Shown in pieces: positions 32,581 to 41,969 of a stretch of DNA of 64,000 bases. The position numbers were made by a program, and so were the translations under genes. Numbering within the stretch: the first letter of the stretch is position 1; each line of letters opens with the position of its first letter. The notes under the pieces are model-generated. The model made no database searches. It was given only the letters and a program-made list of their open reading frames with translations, and had not been told where the DNA came from. This DNA comes from Stakelama portus (GTDB lineage Bacteria; Pseudomonadota; Alphaproteobacteria; Sphingomonadales; Sphingomonadaceae): NCBI RefSeq assembly GCF_003171655.1, contig NZ_QFZL01000003.1, positions 124,001 through 188,000 of the forward strand, read 5' to 3'.

Positions 32581-35500
32581 ATGCAGATCAAGCGCCTGAG
32601 GCTCTCCGGCTTCAAGAGCTTCGTCGATCCTGCCGACCTGCGTATCGAACCGGGGCTGACGGGCATCGTCGGCCCCAATGGCTGCGGCAAATCCAACCTG
32701 CTCGAAGCGTTGCGATGGGCGATGGGCGAAAACTCGCCCCGTTCGATGCGCGGTTCGGGCATGGAGGATGTCATTTTCGCGGGCACCGCCGCACGGCCCG
32801 CGCGCGATTTCGCCGAAGTTTCGATCCTTACCGACGAAGTCGCGGGCGAGGATGACGGCGAAGTCGAAGTCGTCCGCCGGATCGAGCGCGGGGCGGGTTC
32901 GGCCTATCGCATCAACGGACGCGATGTCCGCGCAAAGGACGTCGCTTTGCTGTTCGCCGACGCTGCGACCGGCGCGCATTCGCCCGCACTGGTCAGCCAG
33001 GGGCGAATCAGCGCCGTCATCTCCGCAAAGCCGGCCGAGCGGCGCGCGATGCTGGAAGAAGCGGCAGGCATCGCCGGGCTCCATGTCCGCCGCAAGGATG
33101 CCGAGCAGCGACTGCGTGCCACCGAAACCAATCTGACGCGGCTCGACGAAGTCATTTCCGATCAGGAAGCGCGCGCGTCCGCCCTGCGTCGTCAGGCGCG
33201 ACAGGCCGAACGCTATCGCGCGCTATCGGACGATATCCGCGTCGCCGAGGCGCGGATGATCTATGCGCGCTGGCGCGATGCCGCTGCCGCCGCCGATGCA
33301 GCCAAGGCAGAGGCTGCCGCCGCCGACGCGCAGGTTGCCGAGCGGGCCGCCGCGCAGGAAGCGGCGGGCGAGGCCCAGCGTATCGCTGCGGAAAAACTGG
33401 GCGGCGCGCGTACCGCCGCGCTGGCCGTTCGTGACCGCGCGAGCGAGGCGATGCACAAGCTCGCCGGATTGCGCAGCGACCGGGCGACCGTCGATCGCCG
33501 GCTTCAGGAACTTGCCGACAGCGAAGTCAGGCTCGCCGCCGACAAGGGGCGCGAGGGAGAGCTGGCGCGCGATGCCGCCGAGGCGCTGTCGCGGCTGGAG
33601 GAAGAGGCAAAAGCACTCGACCTTCGCATCGCCGACGCTGCAACGCGCATGCCCCAGCTCGAAACCGCACTGGCGGAGGCGGAGCGGGCCGCGCGCGACG
33701 CCGAAGTGGCGCTGGCACAGGCGATGGCCGAACAGGCGAGCGAAGCGGCAGAGGCCCGCGTTGCCGAAGCGGCGCTGAGCGCAGCCCGAACGCGCGTCGA
33801 ACGCGCCGAACGCGACAAGGCCCGCGTCGATGCCGAGCTCAGGTCGCTGGCCGACAGCGAGCCGCTGCAGGCCGAACGCGTCCGCGCCGCCAGGGCGCGC
33901 GAACAGGCGCTGCAACAGGCCGAAACCGGTCGCACCGGGCTTGCCCGCGCCGACGCCGCCGAACGATCGGCGATCGACGCGCGCGACAAGGCGCAATCGA
34001 ACCGCGCAGGCGCGCATGCCGAACTCGCCCAGCTCGACAGCGAAGCCGCGGCACTGGCCAAGGCGACGCGCCCATCGGGCAAGGACCGGCTGCTCGACCG
34101 GCTGAAAGTCGATGAAGGCTATGAACGCGCGCTCGCCGCCGCGCTCGGCGACGATCTGGAAGCAGGGCTGGATGCGACCGCCGAACGTTATTGGGCGGGC
34201 GCCGATCCGCTGCCCGGCGATCCCGGCGCCGCGAGCGATACCACGCCGCTTGCCGCGCATGTCGATGCCCCCGCCGCGCTGGCGCGACGGCTGGCACAGG
34301 TGCTGGTAGCCGAGAGCGACGCCGGCCAGAAGCTCGCAGTCGGGCAGCGGCTGGTGACGCTCGACGGCAAATTGCGCCGATGGGACGGCTATACCGCACG
34401 TTCGGGCGGCGCAGCGGCAGCGCAGCGGCTCGAACGGGTCAATCGCCTCCACGCCATCGAAAAGGCGCGGCCTGCGGCATTGCGCGCCGTGGAAACCGCC
34501 GAAGCGCAGCTCGCGAAGATCGAAGAGGATATTGGCGAGGCGCGCCGTGCCGCCGCCGACGCGCGCCGCGTGCTCGAACATGCCGAAGTCGCCGGACGCG
34601 AGGCCGCGCGCGCCGAAGATCGCGCCGCCAGCCAGATCGAGCGAATCGAAGCGCAGCGTGCCGACCTCGAAGCGCGGGTCCGCCGCGTCGCAGGCGAAGT
34701 CGAAGAGGCCGAGGACGAACGCGCCCGCGCCCAGACCGCGCTGTCGGCCTTGCCCGACGGCCAGGCGACGCGCGACCGGGTGGCGCGGCTGACCGGCGAT
34801 ACCGAGAACCGCCGCGCCGCCGCCGCGAGCGCGCGTGCCGAACGCGCCGCGCAGGAACAGGAAATGAGCCGCGCACGCGAAAGGCTCGCCGCCGCGCAGG
34901 CCGAACGCAAAAGCTGGCAGGCTCGCGCCGGCGAAGCCGCACGCCGCAGCGAGGAAATGGACAAGCGCGCCGTCGCGCTCGCGACCGAAAAGGATCAGCT
35001 CGCGTCGCGCCCCGCCACGCTCGACGCGCAGATTGCCGAGGCCGAGAAATCGAGCGACACCGCCCGCGCCGAATCCGCCGCCGCCCAGGCCGCCGAAGCC
35101 GAAGCCGAAGCCGCATTACGCGTTACCGAAAATGACGTCCGCATGACCGCCGAGCGGCTCGCCGAAGCACGCGAGTTGCGCGCGGGTGCCGCCGCCCGCG
35201 CGGAAAATCAGGAGGCGCGGCGCATCGAAATGGGCCGGTTGTCGGGCGAACGGTTCGAATGCCCGCCGCCGCTGCTGGGCCAGCGCGTGGGGTTCGATAC
35301 CGAAAGCGTCGGCGATCCCGGTGCCGAATCGGCAACGCACGACCGGCTGATCGCCGAGCGCGAGCGGATCGGGCCGGTCAATCTGGTCGCCGAAACCGAA
35401 CTGGCTGAACTGAGCGAATCAAGCGCCGCCAATGCGAAGGAGCGCGACGAATTGACGCAGGCGGTCAATCAGCTGCGCGGATCGATCGGCACGCTCAATC

Positions 35501-35994
35501 GCGAGGGACGACAGCGGCTGCTGGCGGCGTTCGAAGCCGTGAACGCCCATTTCACGCGGCTCTTCACGACATTGTTCAACGGCGGCGCGGCGCATCTGGA
35601 ACTGATCGATTCGGACGATCCGCTCGAAGCGGGGCTGGAAATCATGGCGCAGCCGCCGGGGAAGAAGCTGCAATCGCTGACGCTGCTTTCGGGCGGCGAA
35701 CAGGCGCTGACCGCCGTTGCGCTGATCTTTGGCCTGTTCCTCACCAACCCCGCACCGATCTGTGTGCTCGACGAAGTCGATGCGCCGCTTGATGACGCGA
35801 ATATCGAGCGTTTCTGCGATTTGCTCGACCGGATGAACCGCGAAACCCGCACCCGCTATCTGATCGTCACCCACAATGCCGCAACGATGGCGCGGATGGA
35901 CCGGCTGTTCGGCGTGACGATGGTCGAACGCGGCGTCAGCCGACTCGTCAGCGTCGATCTGGGCGGCGCCGAAAGCCTGCTCGCGGCGGAATAG
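32581..35994 (+). CDS. smc: Chromosome segregation protein SMC
   Basis: Condensin ATPase that organises and segregates chromosomes with ScpA/ScpB. The 1137-residue protein has Walker A GPNGCGKSN at 31-39, two long Ala/Arg/Glu-rich coiled coils, a hinge at about 498-616, the signature LLSGGEQAL near 1035 and Walker B CVLDEVDAPLDDAN near 1060. The coiled coils are unusually rich in alanine and arginine, which reflects the high GC content. ATG at 32581 is fixed by the N-terminal MQIKRLRLSGFKSF. A terminator follows. scpA/scpB are not in the window. Confidence 0.97.
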   Translation: MQIKRLRLSGFKSFVDPADLRIEPGLTGIVGPNGCGKSNLLEALRWAMGENSPRSMRGSGMEDVIFAGTAARPARDFAEVSILTDEVAGEDDGEVEVVRRIERGAGSAYRINGRDVRAKDVALLFADAATGAHSPALVSQGRISAVISAKPAERRAMLEEAAGIAGLHVRRKDAEQRLRATETNLTRLDEVISDQEARASALRRQARQAERYRALSDDIRVAEARMIYARWRDAAAAADAAKAEAAAADAQVAERAAAQEAAGEAQRIAAEKLGGARTAALAVRDRASEAMHKLAGLRSDRATVDRRLQELADSEVRLAADKGREGELARDAAEALSRLEEEAKALDLRIADAATRMPQLETALAEAERAARDAEVALAQAMAEQASEAAEARVAEAALSAARTRVERAERDKARVDAELRSLADSEPLQAERVRAARAREQALQQAETGRTGLARADAAERSAIDARDKAQSNRAGAHAELAQLDSEAAALAKATRPSGKDRLLDRLKVDEGYERALAAALGDDLEAGLDATAERYWAGADPLPGDPGAASDTTPLAAHVDAPAALARRLAQVLVAESDAGQKLAVGQRLVTLDGKLRRWDGYTARSGGAAAAQRLERVNRLHAIEKARPAALRAVETAEAQLAKIEEDIGEARRAAADARRVLEHAEVAGREAARAEDRAASQIERIEAQRADLEARVRRVAGEVEEAEDERARAQTALSALPDGQATRDRVARLTGDTENRRAAAASARAERAAQEQEMSRARERLAAAQAERKSWQARAGEAARRSEEMDKRAVALATEKDQLASRPATLDAQIAEAEKSSDTARAESAAAQAAEAEAEAALRVTENDVRMTAERLAEARELRAGAAARAENQEARRIEMGRLSGERFECPPPLLGQRVGFDTESVGDPGAESATHDRLIAERERIGPVNLVAETELAELSESSAANAKERDELTQAVNQLRGSIGTLNREGRQRLLAAFEAVNAHFTRLFTTLFNGGAAHLELIDSDDPLEAGLEIMAQPPGKKLQSLTLLSGGEQALTAVALIFGLFLTNPAPICVLDEVDAPLDDANIERFCDLLDRMNRETRTRYLIVTHNAATMARMDRLFGVTMVERGVSRLVSVDLGGAESLLAAE

Positions 35995-36003
35995 CGGACA
36001 GCA

Positions 36004-36036
36004 AAACGGCGCCGGAGACTCGTTCCAGCGCCGTTT
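36004..36036. terminator. Terminator hairpin after smc, shared with the hemerythrin gene
   Basis: AAACGGCGC (36004-36012) pairs perfectly with GCGCCGTTT (36028-36036) around a 15-base loop. It lies between convergent genes; the A and T ends give a short U tract in either direction. Confidence 0.6.
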
Positions 36037-36056
36037 CAGACAGACGACAGGCCGCG

Positions 36057-36539
36057 TTATTCGCGTGCGTCGCCGGGCAACTCTTCTTGCGCACGCGCCA
36101 TTTCACGCGGCTTGCGCGCTTCGAACACCTTGGCGAGACGCGCCTCGGTTTCCTTGCTCAGCTCCTTGGCAGCCGCCGGGAACATCTCTTCCTCTTCCTC
36201 ATCGATATGATGTTCGTAGCGGTGCTTCATTTCCTTGAATTTGGTCAGCCAGCCGCTCGAGCTCATCTCCATTTCGACCAGCTCGCCCAGAAAATCGTCG
36301 ATTTCCTTGTGCTCGGACACCGAATGGCGCGCATCGTCGCGCAGATCGGGATCGGCAAGCATCGTCGCATAGAGCGATTCTTCCTCGGCGGCGGCATGCG
36401 CCTGAAGCTCGAGCCGCAGCTTTTCGAACAGGGTGCGGCGTTCCTCGCTGTCGCCATGCGTTTCGGCCAGCTGGTCGAGCAGCTTGCGCTGGCGGTCATG
36501 ATCTTCCTTGAGATCGGAAAAAATGCGAACGTCTGCCAC
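36057..36539 (-). CDS. Hemerythrin HHE domain protein
   Basis: A 160-residue all-helical protein with the HHE cation-binding pattern: LKEDHDRQRKLL, LQAHAAAEEESLY, SVSEHKEIDDFL and HRYEHHIDEEEEEMFP, which supply the His and Glu ligands of a di-iron site. Such proteins bind O2 or sense oxygen or NO, or help in iron handling. I chose the GTG at 36539, which has GGAGGA six bases upstream; a TTG at 36554 is also open. The C-terminal tail is charged. Single gene, convergent with smc. Confidence 0.88.
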   Translation of the reverse strand: MADVRIFSDLKEDHDRQRKLLDQLAETHGDSEERRTLFEKLRLELQAHAAAEEESLYATMLADPDLRDDARHSVSEHKEIDDFLGELVEMEMSSSGWLTKFKEMKHRYEHHIDEEEEEMFPAAAKELSKETEARLAKVFEARKPREMARAQEELPGDARE

Positions 36540-36638
36540 CTGTTTGTCCTCCAATTCTGCTTTGCCTGTTCAATCCGCGAATGCGGCATGCGGTTGCAGA
36601 TGCGAGTCGATCGCAAGTCGCGGAAATAAGTGAGGAAT

Positions 36639-37853
36639 ATGTTCGCCAGCCGGAATCTCGCGCGCTTCGCCTTGCCGGCTGCGCTGGCACTGACCTGCCT
36701 GCTGGGCTGGGCATTCAAGGCACATTGCCTCAATCACGGCGGCTGGCCCGGCGCCGTCCAATATAGCAGCGGCTGTTACAGCGACGCTGTGCCTTTCTGG
36801 ACTGCACGGCACCTGGACCAGGGCGCCATCCCCTATTTCCAGACGCCGATGGAATATCCGGTGCTGACCGGCGCGGCGATATGGGTCGAAGCGATGCTGG
36901 CACATGCGACCGGCATCCATCCGACGGCGTGGAACTTCCTGCTCTGGGTGAGTATCGGCAATGCGCTGCTCGCCTTCGCGCTGCTCTGGATGTTCCGGCG
37001 CATGGGGATGCCGCAGCGTCGCTTGTGGTGCTGGGCCGCCGCGCCGCCGCTGATCCTCTATCTGGGGCATAATTGGGACCTGATCGCAGTCACCCTGGCG
37101 GTGGGCGCGATGTTGCTCGCGCGGCGCGACCGCATCGTCGGCGCAGCCGCGCTTGCGGCACTGGGCACCGCCGCGAAGCTGTTTCCGGTGCTGCTGCTGC
37201 CGCTGCTCGGGCTACAGGCGCTGTTCGGCGATCCGGACGCACGCTTTGCCCGGCGGGTCGGCAAGGCGGCGTTGCTGTCCGCCGCGGCGATCGGCGCATG
37301 GGCGCTGGTCAACCTGCCGGTCGCGCTGCTGGCTTTCGAAAACTGGTCGGAATTCTATCGGTTTTCCGGCGTCCGGGCGGGGACATCGGCTTCGATCTGG
37401 GAGATATTGCACGTCCAGGGCGTCTGGCGCAGCGGCATCGCCGCGCGGAACCTGGCGTCGGCAACTGCCTTTCTGGCCGGAGCTATCGCAATCCTGGCGA
37501 TCGGCTGGCGCACGCGGCGAACGCGCCTCTGGCTGGTATTCCCGCCGGTCCTCTGCTGGTTCCTGCTCACCAACAAAGTCTATTCGCCGCAATTCGATCT
37601 GTGGATCTATCCGATGCTGCTGATCGCCGCGCCACGGCTCTGGCCGGTCGCGCTGTTCGTGCTTGGCGATATCGCTGCCTATTTCACCGAATTCTGGTCG
37701 TTCGCGCGGATGGCAGGCGCATGGCCCGCCGCGATGCCGGTCCATATCGCCTGGGCAGCGGCGCTGCGCGGCGCGGCGATGCTGTGGCTGATCGCCGACA
37801 TGCTCCGGTTTCCGCCGCCGATCTGGCTGACCAAAGCCGAAGCTGGCGACTGA
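36639..37853 (+). CDS. GT-C-like integral membrane protein (DUF2029/GT87 type)
   Basis: Polytopic membrane protein of 404 residues with roughly nine to ten hydrophobic helices. A first extracytoplasmic loop holds SDAVPFWTARHLDQGAIPYFQTPMEYP, and a later one NKVYSPQFDLWIYP. This YSPQ-type motif and the layout are typical of DUF2029/GT87 polyprenol-phosphate mannosyltransferases. The donor and acceptor are unknown. The ATG at 36639 follows GAGG; a GTG three codons upstream is also open. No polysaccharide genes are adjacent, so its role in glycan synthesis is inferred only from family. Confidence 0.8.
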   Translation: MFASRNLARFALPAALALTCLLGWAFKAHCLNHGGWPGAVQYSSGCYSDAVPFWTARHLDQGAIPYFQTPMEYPVLTGAAIWVEAMLAHATGIHPTAWNFLLWVSIGNALLAFALLWMFRRMGMPQRRLWCWAAAPPLILYLGHNWDLIAVTLAVGAMLLARRDRIVGAAALAALGTAAKLFPVLLLPLLGLQALFGDPDARFARRVGKAALLSAAAIGAWALVNLPVALLAFENWSEFYRFSGVRAGTSASIWEILHVQGVWRSGIAARNLASATAFLAGAIAILAIGWRTRRTRLWLVFPPVLCWFLLTNKVYSPQFDLWIYPMLLIAAPRLWPVALFVLGDIAAYFTEFWSFARMAGAWPAAMPVHIAWAAALRGAAMLWLIADMLRFPPPIWLTKAEAGD

Positions 37854-37859
37854 GCGCGA

Positions 37860-38243
37860 TCAGGGGAGCGGCAAATTGGTGTTCCGCGCCGCGCGTTCGC
37901 GTGCTTCGGCCGCGCCATCGCGGATTTCCTGAGCGGAGCATCCGGTCTGGCCACCCTGTCCGACCGTCGAGCAGCTGCCGATGCCGGTCGCACCGACATC
38001 AAGTATCCCGTCGACTCGCGTCGCCCAGGCCGCGTTCCGCCGCTCGACCGGCTGATTTTCGCGAATCGTCCGGGGAATGCGATAGCGTTCGGTTTCCGGC
38101 GCGCGGACGCAGATCTGACCTTCCGGGCACGGATCATTGCCATAGATGGTGACGGTGCCGTTGATCGGCGCGTCCTGCGCCATAGCGGGCGCGGCAAAGC
38201 CGAATCCCGCCGCGGCCACGGCAATTGCGATCAACTTCTTCAC
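37860..38243 (-). CDS. Secreted protein of unknown function with four cysteines
   Basis: I do not recognise a named family. The 127-residue product has a clean signal peptide (MKKLIAIAVAAAGFGFAAPAMAQ). The mature part begins DAPINGTVTIYGNDPCPEGQICVRAPETERYRIP, then ENQPVERRNAAWATRVDGI, and ends with GIGSCSTVGQGGQTGCSAQEIRDG. Two cysteine pairs could form disulfides, helped by the DsbB encoded nearby. The YGNDPCP...ICVR pattern is one I associate with uncharacterised sphingomonad proteins. Convergent with the GT-C gene, six bases apart, and downstream of coq7 on the same strand. Confidence 0.75.
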   Translation of the reverse strand: MKKLIAIAVAAAGFGFAAPAMAQDAPINGTVTIYGNDPCPEGQICVRAPETERYRIPRTIRENQPVERRNAAWATRVDGILDVGATGIGSCSTVGQGGQTGCSAQEIRDGAAEARERAARNTNLPLP

Positions 38244-38282
38244 GCCAACTCTCCTTCGCGATCGATCAAATTCGTTTCGCCA

Positions 38283-38831
38283 TCATATCCGTTTTGACAG
38301 CGCAATGGCAGCCCTGCAGCCCAACCGGATCGTGCCTTCGAGCAACGGATAGGCAGGTGCCTGTTCGGCTCCGGCGTCCAGCGCGGCGTCGCGATGTTCG
38401 ACTTCCTCCGCACGAAATTCGGCTACCGCGCCCGACAATTCCGGGTCTTCATCGCCCAGCGTATCGAGCTGCGCGCCATAATGCGCGTCGATCTCGGTCT
38501 CGATCGCCGCCGTGCACGCCATCGCGGCTTCGGGGCCGATCGCCGCCGTCACGGCACCAAGAGCAAAACCCGCGACGTCCCAAAAGGGTTGCAACGCGGT
38601 CGGACGCACGCCGCGCCGGGCAATCATCGCATCGAAAAACGCGCGGTGCCGTTCTTCCTGATTGGCCATGCCGGCAATCGCGCGCGCCGCGCTGTTGCGG
38701 TCGCCCAGCACGGCGAGCTGGCCCGCATAGATTCGCGTGGCGCCATATTCACCCGCCTGATCGACGCGCAGCATCGCCGCGCGGCTCTCACGCCGGTCTC
38801 CCGGCTTCCAGCGGGGCCCCGCGCCGCTCAT
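38283..38831 (-). CDS. coq7: Demethoxyubiquinone hydroxylase (Coq7)
   Basis: Di-iron monooxygenase of ubiquinone synthesis that hydroxylates 2-polyprenyl-3-methyl-6-methoxybenzoquinol. The 182-residue protein has the ligand motifs RVDQAGEYGA, NQEERHRAFFD, AAIETEIDAHY and AEEVEHRDAAL, giving the two E-x-x-H sites. ATG at 38831 overlaps the stop of dsbB (ATGA). It ends the long leftward run from proA. Confidence 0.94.
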   Translation of the reverse strand: MSGAGPRWKPGDRRESRAAMLRVDQAGEYGATRIYAGQLAVLGDRNSAARAIAGMANQEERHRAFFDAMIARRGVRPTALQPFWDVAGFALGAVTAAIGPEAAMACTAAIETEIDAHYGAQLDTLGDEDPELSGAVAEFRAEEVEHRDAALDAGAEQAPAYPLLEGTIRLGCRAAIALSKRI

Positions 38832-39316
38832 GCCCGGCGCCTGCGCCCCACCAGCGCGAAAATCACCGCCGCGCTGCCCAGCGAAATGATTGCATTCCAT
38901 CCGGCAAGCGAAATGCCGAACAGAGTCCATTGCGCCTCGTCACAGCGGACGATCGGCGCGCTGTTGATCGCATTGAGCAGATCGGCATCGCTCAGTTCCA
39001 TGTTCGCCGATGCCGTGCATCCGGTGATGCCGTGCCACCAGCCATATTCGACGCCCGCATGAAACACGCCAATCGCTCCGCTGAAGGCGATCGATATCGC
39101 CGCCAGACAGATGAGCGTCGCACGCATGAACGGTTGCTGGACAAAGAAGGCGGCGAGCGCGATCGGAAGCGCGACATAATGCGGCCAGCGCTGCCAATGG
39201 CACATTTCGCACGGGTGCAACCCGCCGAAAATCTGCGATCCCCATGCCCCGGCGAGCAGCGCGAGCGGGACGAGCAATGCGATCCAGCGCGCCTTGACGA
39301 TGCCGGGAGGAGTCAT
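38828..39316 (-). CDS. dsbB: Disulfide bond formation protein DsbB
   Basis: Inner-membrane quinone-linked oxidase that recharges DsbA. The 162-residue protein has four hydrophobic helices, the first periplasmic pair CEMC in LHPCEMCHWQRWPHY and a second Cys pair in the next loop (ITGCTASAN and APIVRCDEAQ). The QRWPHY block is typical of the family. Start choice: ATG at 39316, or a TTG at 39328 that overlaps the ctpA stop (TTGA). Couples the run to coq7, whose product makes the ubiquinone that DsbB uses. Confidence 0.93.
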   Translation of the reverse strand: MTPPGIVKARWIALLVPLALLAGAWGSQIFGGLHPCEMCHWQRWPHYVALPIALAAFFVQQPFMRATLICLAAISIAFSGAIGVFHAGVEYGWWHGITGCTASANMELSDADLLNAINSAPIVRCDEAQWTLFGISLAGWNAIISLGSAAVIFALVGRRRRA

Positions 39317-39324
39317 GCCGGTGC

Positions 39325-40677
39325 TCAATTCGACGAACGCGGCGAACCGCCTGCATTTGCCGATCGGGTCTGCCCGCCGCCCAGCCGCTTGATCGTGTCC
39401 AGCGCATAATGGAGCTGGAAGTCCTTGATCCCCTGGGCCTCAAGCTCTTCGGCAGTGGCAGAGAAGCGCGGGTCTTCGTTGCTGTCCTCTTCCATCGCGG
39501 CGTCGTCCACATCGATTTCGTTGATCAGGTGGCGCCGCAGATCGGATTCGCGGAACACCGGACGCGTGCGATAGTCGGGATCGGAAAGCTGCGGCACCTT
39601 GATATCCGGCGTGATCCCGCCTTCCTGAACCGATCGGCCCGACGGCGTGTAATAGCGCGCGGTGGTGAGCCGCAGCGCGCTTTCGGGGCCAAGCTGCATC
39701 AACGTCTGCACCGACCCCTTGCCGAAGCTGGTGGTGCCCATCACCAGCCCGCGATGATGGTCCTGAAGCGCCCCGGCAACGATTTCCGAAGCCGAAGCGG
39801 TCCCCGCATCGATCAGCACGATGATCGGCAGGCCGTGGGTCAGATCGCCCGGCACTACCGATTCGGCATAATAGCGTTCGATATCGGCGCGCGTGCGCCC
39901 GCGCTGCGAAACGATTTCGCCATGGTCGAGGAACACGTCGCTGACTTCGATCGCCTGGCTGAGCAGCCCGCCGCCATTGTTGCGCAGGTCGACGATATAG
40001 CCGAGCGGCGGATGGCCCAGTTCCTTCTCGATCGCCGCCACCGCCGCGCGCGTATCGGCGCCGGTATTTTGAGAGAAGGTGTTGATGTTGATGATGCCGA
40101 CGCCGTCGCGCACTTCCCATTTGACCGGCTTTTGAATGATCGTTTCGCGAGTCAGCGTGAAATCGATCGGCTTGTCATGGCCGGGCCGGACGACAGTAAG
40201 CGTGATCTTCGTTCCGGGCGGTCCGCGCATCACCGTGATCGCCTCGTCAAGCGTGCCGCCATAGATCAGCTTGCCGTCGAGATGCGTGATGTAATCGCCC
40301 GCCTTGATCCCCGCGCGATCGGCGGGCGTATCCTCGGTCGGCGCGACGACCTTCACTGCCCCGTCCTCCATCGTGACGGTCAGGCCAAGGCCGCCATATT
40401 CGCCTTCGGTGGCGATGCGCATATTGTCGAAATCGAGTTCGTCGACATAGCTGGAATGCGGATCGAGCGCGGCCAGCATGCCCTGAATCGCGCCCTTGAC
40501 CAGCGTCTTGTCGTCGACCGGATCGACATAGCTGGTCTTCACCCGGTTGAAGATTTCCATGAACAGGTCGAGCTCGCGGTAATTGCCGGCATCGACCGCC
40601 GCCATCGCGCTGGTGGCGAGGGGGACGAGCGCCAGGGCGCTGACGGCAGCCGTAACCTGAAATAGCGAGCGTGGCAT
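39325..40677 (-). CDS. ctpA: Carboxy-terminal processing protease (S41)
   Basis: Periplasmic serine protease of 450 residues. A signal peptide at the start (LFQVTAAVSALALVPLATSAMAA) is followed by a PDZ domain (EYGGLGLTVTMEDG to LVKGAI region), then the S41 core with catalytic Ser in DAGTASASEIVAGAL and Lys in TSFGKGSVQT. CtpA enzymes trim or degrade envelope proteins and peptidoglycan hydrolases. The ATG at 40677 gives the normal signal peptide. It lies directly downstream of the EnvC-like gene, which fits joint work on cell-wall hydrolase control. Confidence 0.95.
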   Translation of the reverse strand: MPRSLFQVTAAVSALALVPLATSAMAAVDAGNYRELDLFMEIFNRVKTSYVDPVDDKTLVKGAIQGMLAALDPHSSYVDELDFDNMRIATEGEYGGLGLTVTMEDGAVKVVAPTEDTPADRAGIKAGDYITHLDGKLIYGGTLDEAITVMRGPPGTKITLTVVRPGHDKPIDFTLTRETIIQKPVKWEVRDGVGIININTFSQNTGADTRAAVAAIEKELGHPPLGYIVDLRNNGGGLLSQAIEVSDVFLDHGEIVSQRGRTRADIERYYAESVVPGDLTHGLPIIVLIDAGTASASEIVAGALQDHHRGLVMGTTSFGKGSVQTLMQLGPESALRLTTARYYTPSGRSVQEGGITPDIKVPQLSDPDYRTRPVFRESDLRRHLINEIDVDDAAMEEDSNEDPRFSATAEELEAQGIKDFQLHYALDTIKRLGGGQTRSANAGGSPRSSN

Positions 40678-40774
40678 CAAGGGACTTTCCAGAAGAAGAA
40701 CAGAATATTCGCGCGGGACGATAGCGCCAATGCCGGCCCCGCGCAAAGCCGGACAATCACAGAAGCGAGACGAT

Positions 40775-41965
40775 TCAGTCGAGCAGTCGGGTGATGTCCA
40801 TCGGCCGGTCCTGACGGCGCAGTTCGATCGTGACGCGCGGCGTTTCGCCGCTGCCTGCGCGACCGATCGCGGCCCCCTGCGTAACGCGATCGCCCGGCTT
40901 CACGCCGATCGCGTCGACCCCGGCGATCAGGCTGGTCCAGCCCTTGCCATGATCGATGATCACGACCCCGCCATAGCGGCGGAACGGGCGGGCATAGCGG
41001 ATCGTGCCGCTGGCCGGCGCGACCACCAAAGCCCCCGGGGTCGTTGCGATCGTCAATCCGCGCGATCGCACCCCCGTCGGCGAAAGCTCACCCATGCCGG
41101 TGACAAGGCTGCCCGCAACCGGCAGGCGATAGGGCGCGGCGCGGCGGGCGGCGGGCGGCACCGACGACGCCTCCCCCGCCTGTGCCGGGCGCGGCAGCGG
41201 ACCGGGCAGTGCCGCAAGCTTTTCGCGCACTTCGCCGGCGGCTTCGATCACGTCCATCTGGTCGACAATGTCGCGCGCTTCCTCACCCGCCGCGATCGCC
41301 CGATCCGATTCGACCAGCGCGCTGCGGTCGAGCCGCTCCGAGCGCAGCCGGTTCTCCGCTTCCAGATGCACCAGCGCGACGCGTTCGCGTTCCAGCCGCG
41401 CGCGCCCTTCGCGCAGATTGGCGACCGCCTGTTCGGCGAGCCGCCGCAGCCCCTGGACGCGCTCCAGTTCGGCACGCACATCGGCGGTGCGTTCGCGCAC
41501 CACCGGCAGCGTGGTGCCGAGCACGGCGCGGACATGGACGATATCCTCGGTCGATCCGGGCTGGACCAGCCCCAGCGCGGGCGGGCGCCGGACCAGCGAC
41601 TGAATGGCGGCGATCAGGCGCAGGATGGTCGATTGGCGTTCGGCAAGCCGGGTGCGCTGCACGCGCAGCTGGCGATCGACGATCGCGATCCGCGCGCGCG
41701 CCGCATGAATATCGGCCGCTGCCGCTTCGATCCGCTTGGCGGCGGCGGCTTCCTTTGCCTTTGCCTGTTCGGCGGAACTGCGCGCCTGCGCAGCGGCACG
41801 TTCAAGCTGGTCCGATTTTGCCTGCGCGGCCTTCGACGCCGCCGTGGCGCGTGCGAGCCGCGATTGCTGCTCCGCCATGCTGGGCGTCTGGGCACGGACC
41901 AGGCTGCCGCTGGCAAGAATCGCCAGCATCGCCGCTCCGGTAACCATCCCCCGCCACATCGCCAT
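40775..41965 (-). CDS. envC: EnvC-like murein hydrolase activator with degenerate LytM domain
   Basis: Periplasmic coiled-coil protein of 396 residues. It has a signal peptide, about 200 residues of Ala/Arg/Glu coiled coil (AEQQSRLARATAASKAAQAKS onward), and a C-terminal M23/LytM domain. The zinc ligands of active LytM enzymes are missing: RSRGLTIATTPG replaces H-x-G-x-D, LIAGVD replaces Y-x-H and RVTIELRR replaces H-x-H-x-E. This matches EnvC, which activates amidases and is itself driven by FtsEX, encoded at 59647-61241. ATG at 41965, four bases after the rlmH stop. Confidence 0.9.
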   Translation of the reverse strand: MAMWRGMVTGAAMLAILASGSLVRAQTPSMAEQQSRLARATAASKAAQAKSDQLERAAAQARSSAEQAKAKEAAAAKRIEAAAADIHAARARIAIVDRQLRVQRTRLAERQSTILRLIAAIQSLVRRPPALGLVQPGSTEDIVHVRAVLGTTLPVVRERTADVRAELERVQGLRRLAEQAVANLREGRARLERERVALVHLEAENRLRSERLDRSALVESDRAIAAGEEARDIVDQMDVIEAAGEVREKLAALPGPLPRPAQAGEASSVPPAARRAAPYRLPVAGSLVTGMGELSPTGVRSRGLTIATTPGALVVAPASGTIRYARPFRRYGGVVIIDHGKGWTSLIAGVDAIGVKPGDRVTQGAAIGRAGSGETPRVTIELRRQDRPMDITRLLD

Positions 41966-41969
41966 GCGG

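Noticed and set aside
36639-37853. Part of a capsule or O-antigen locus because of GT-C resemblance
   Set aside because: No other glycosyltransferase, flippase or polymerase gene is nearby.
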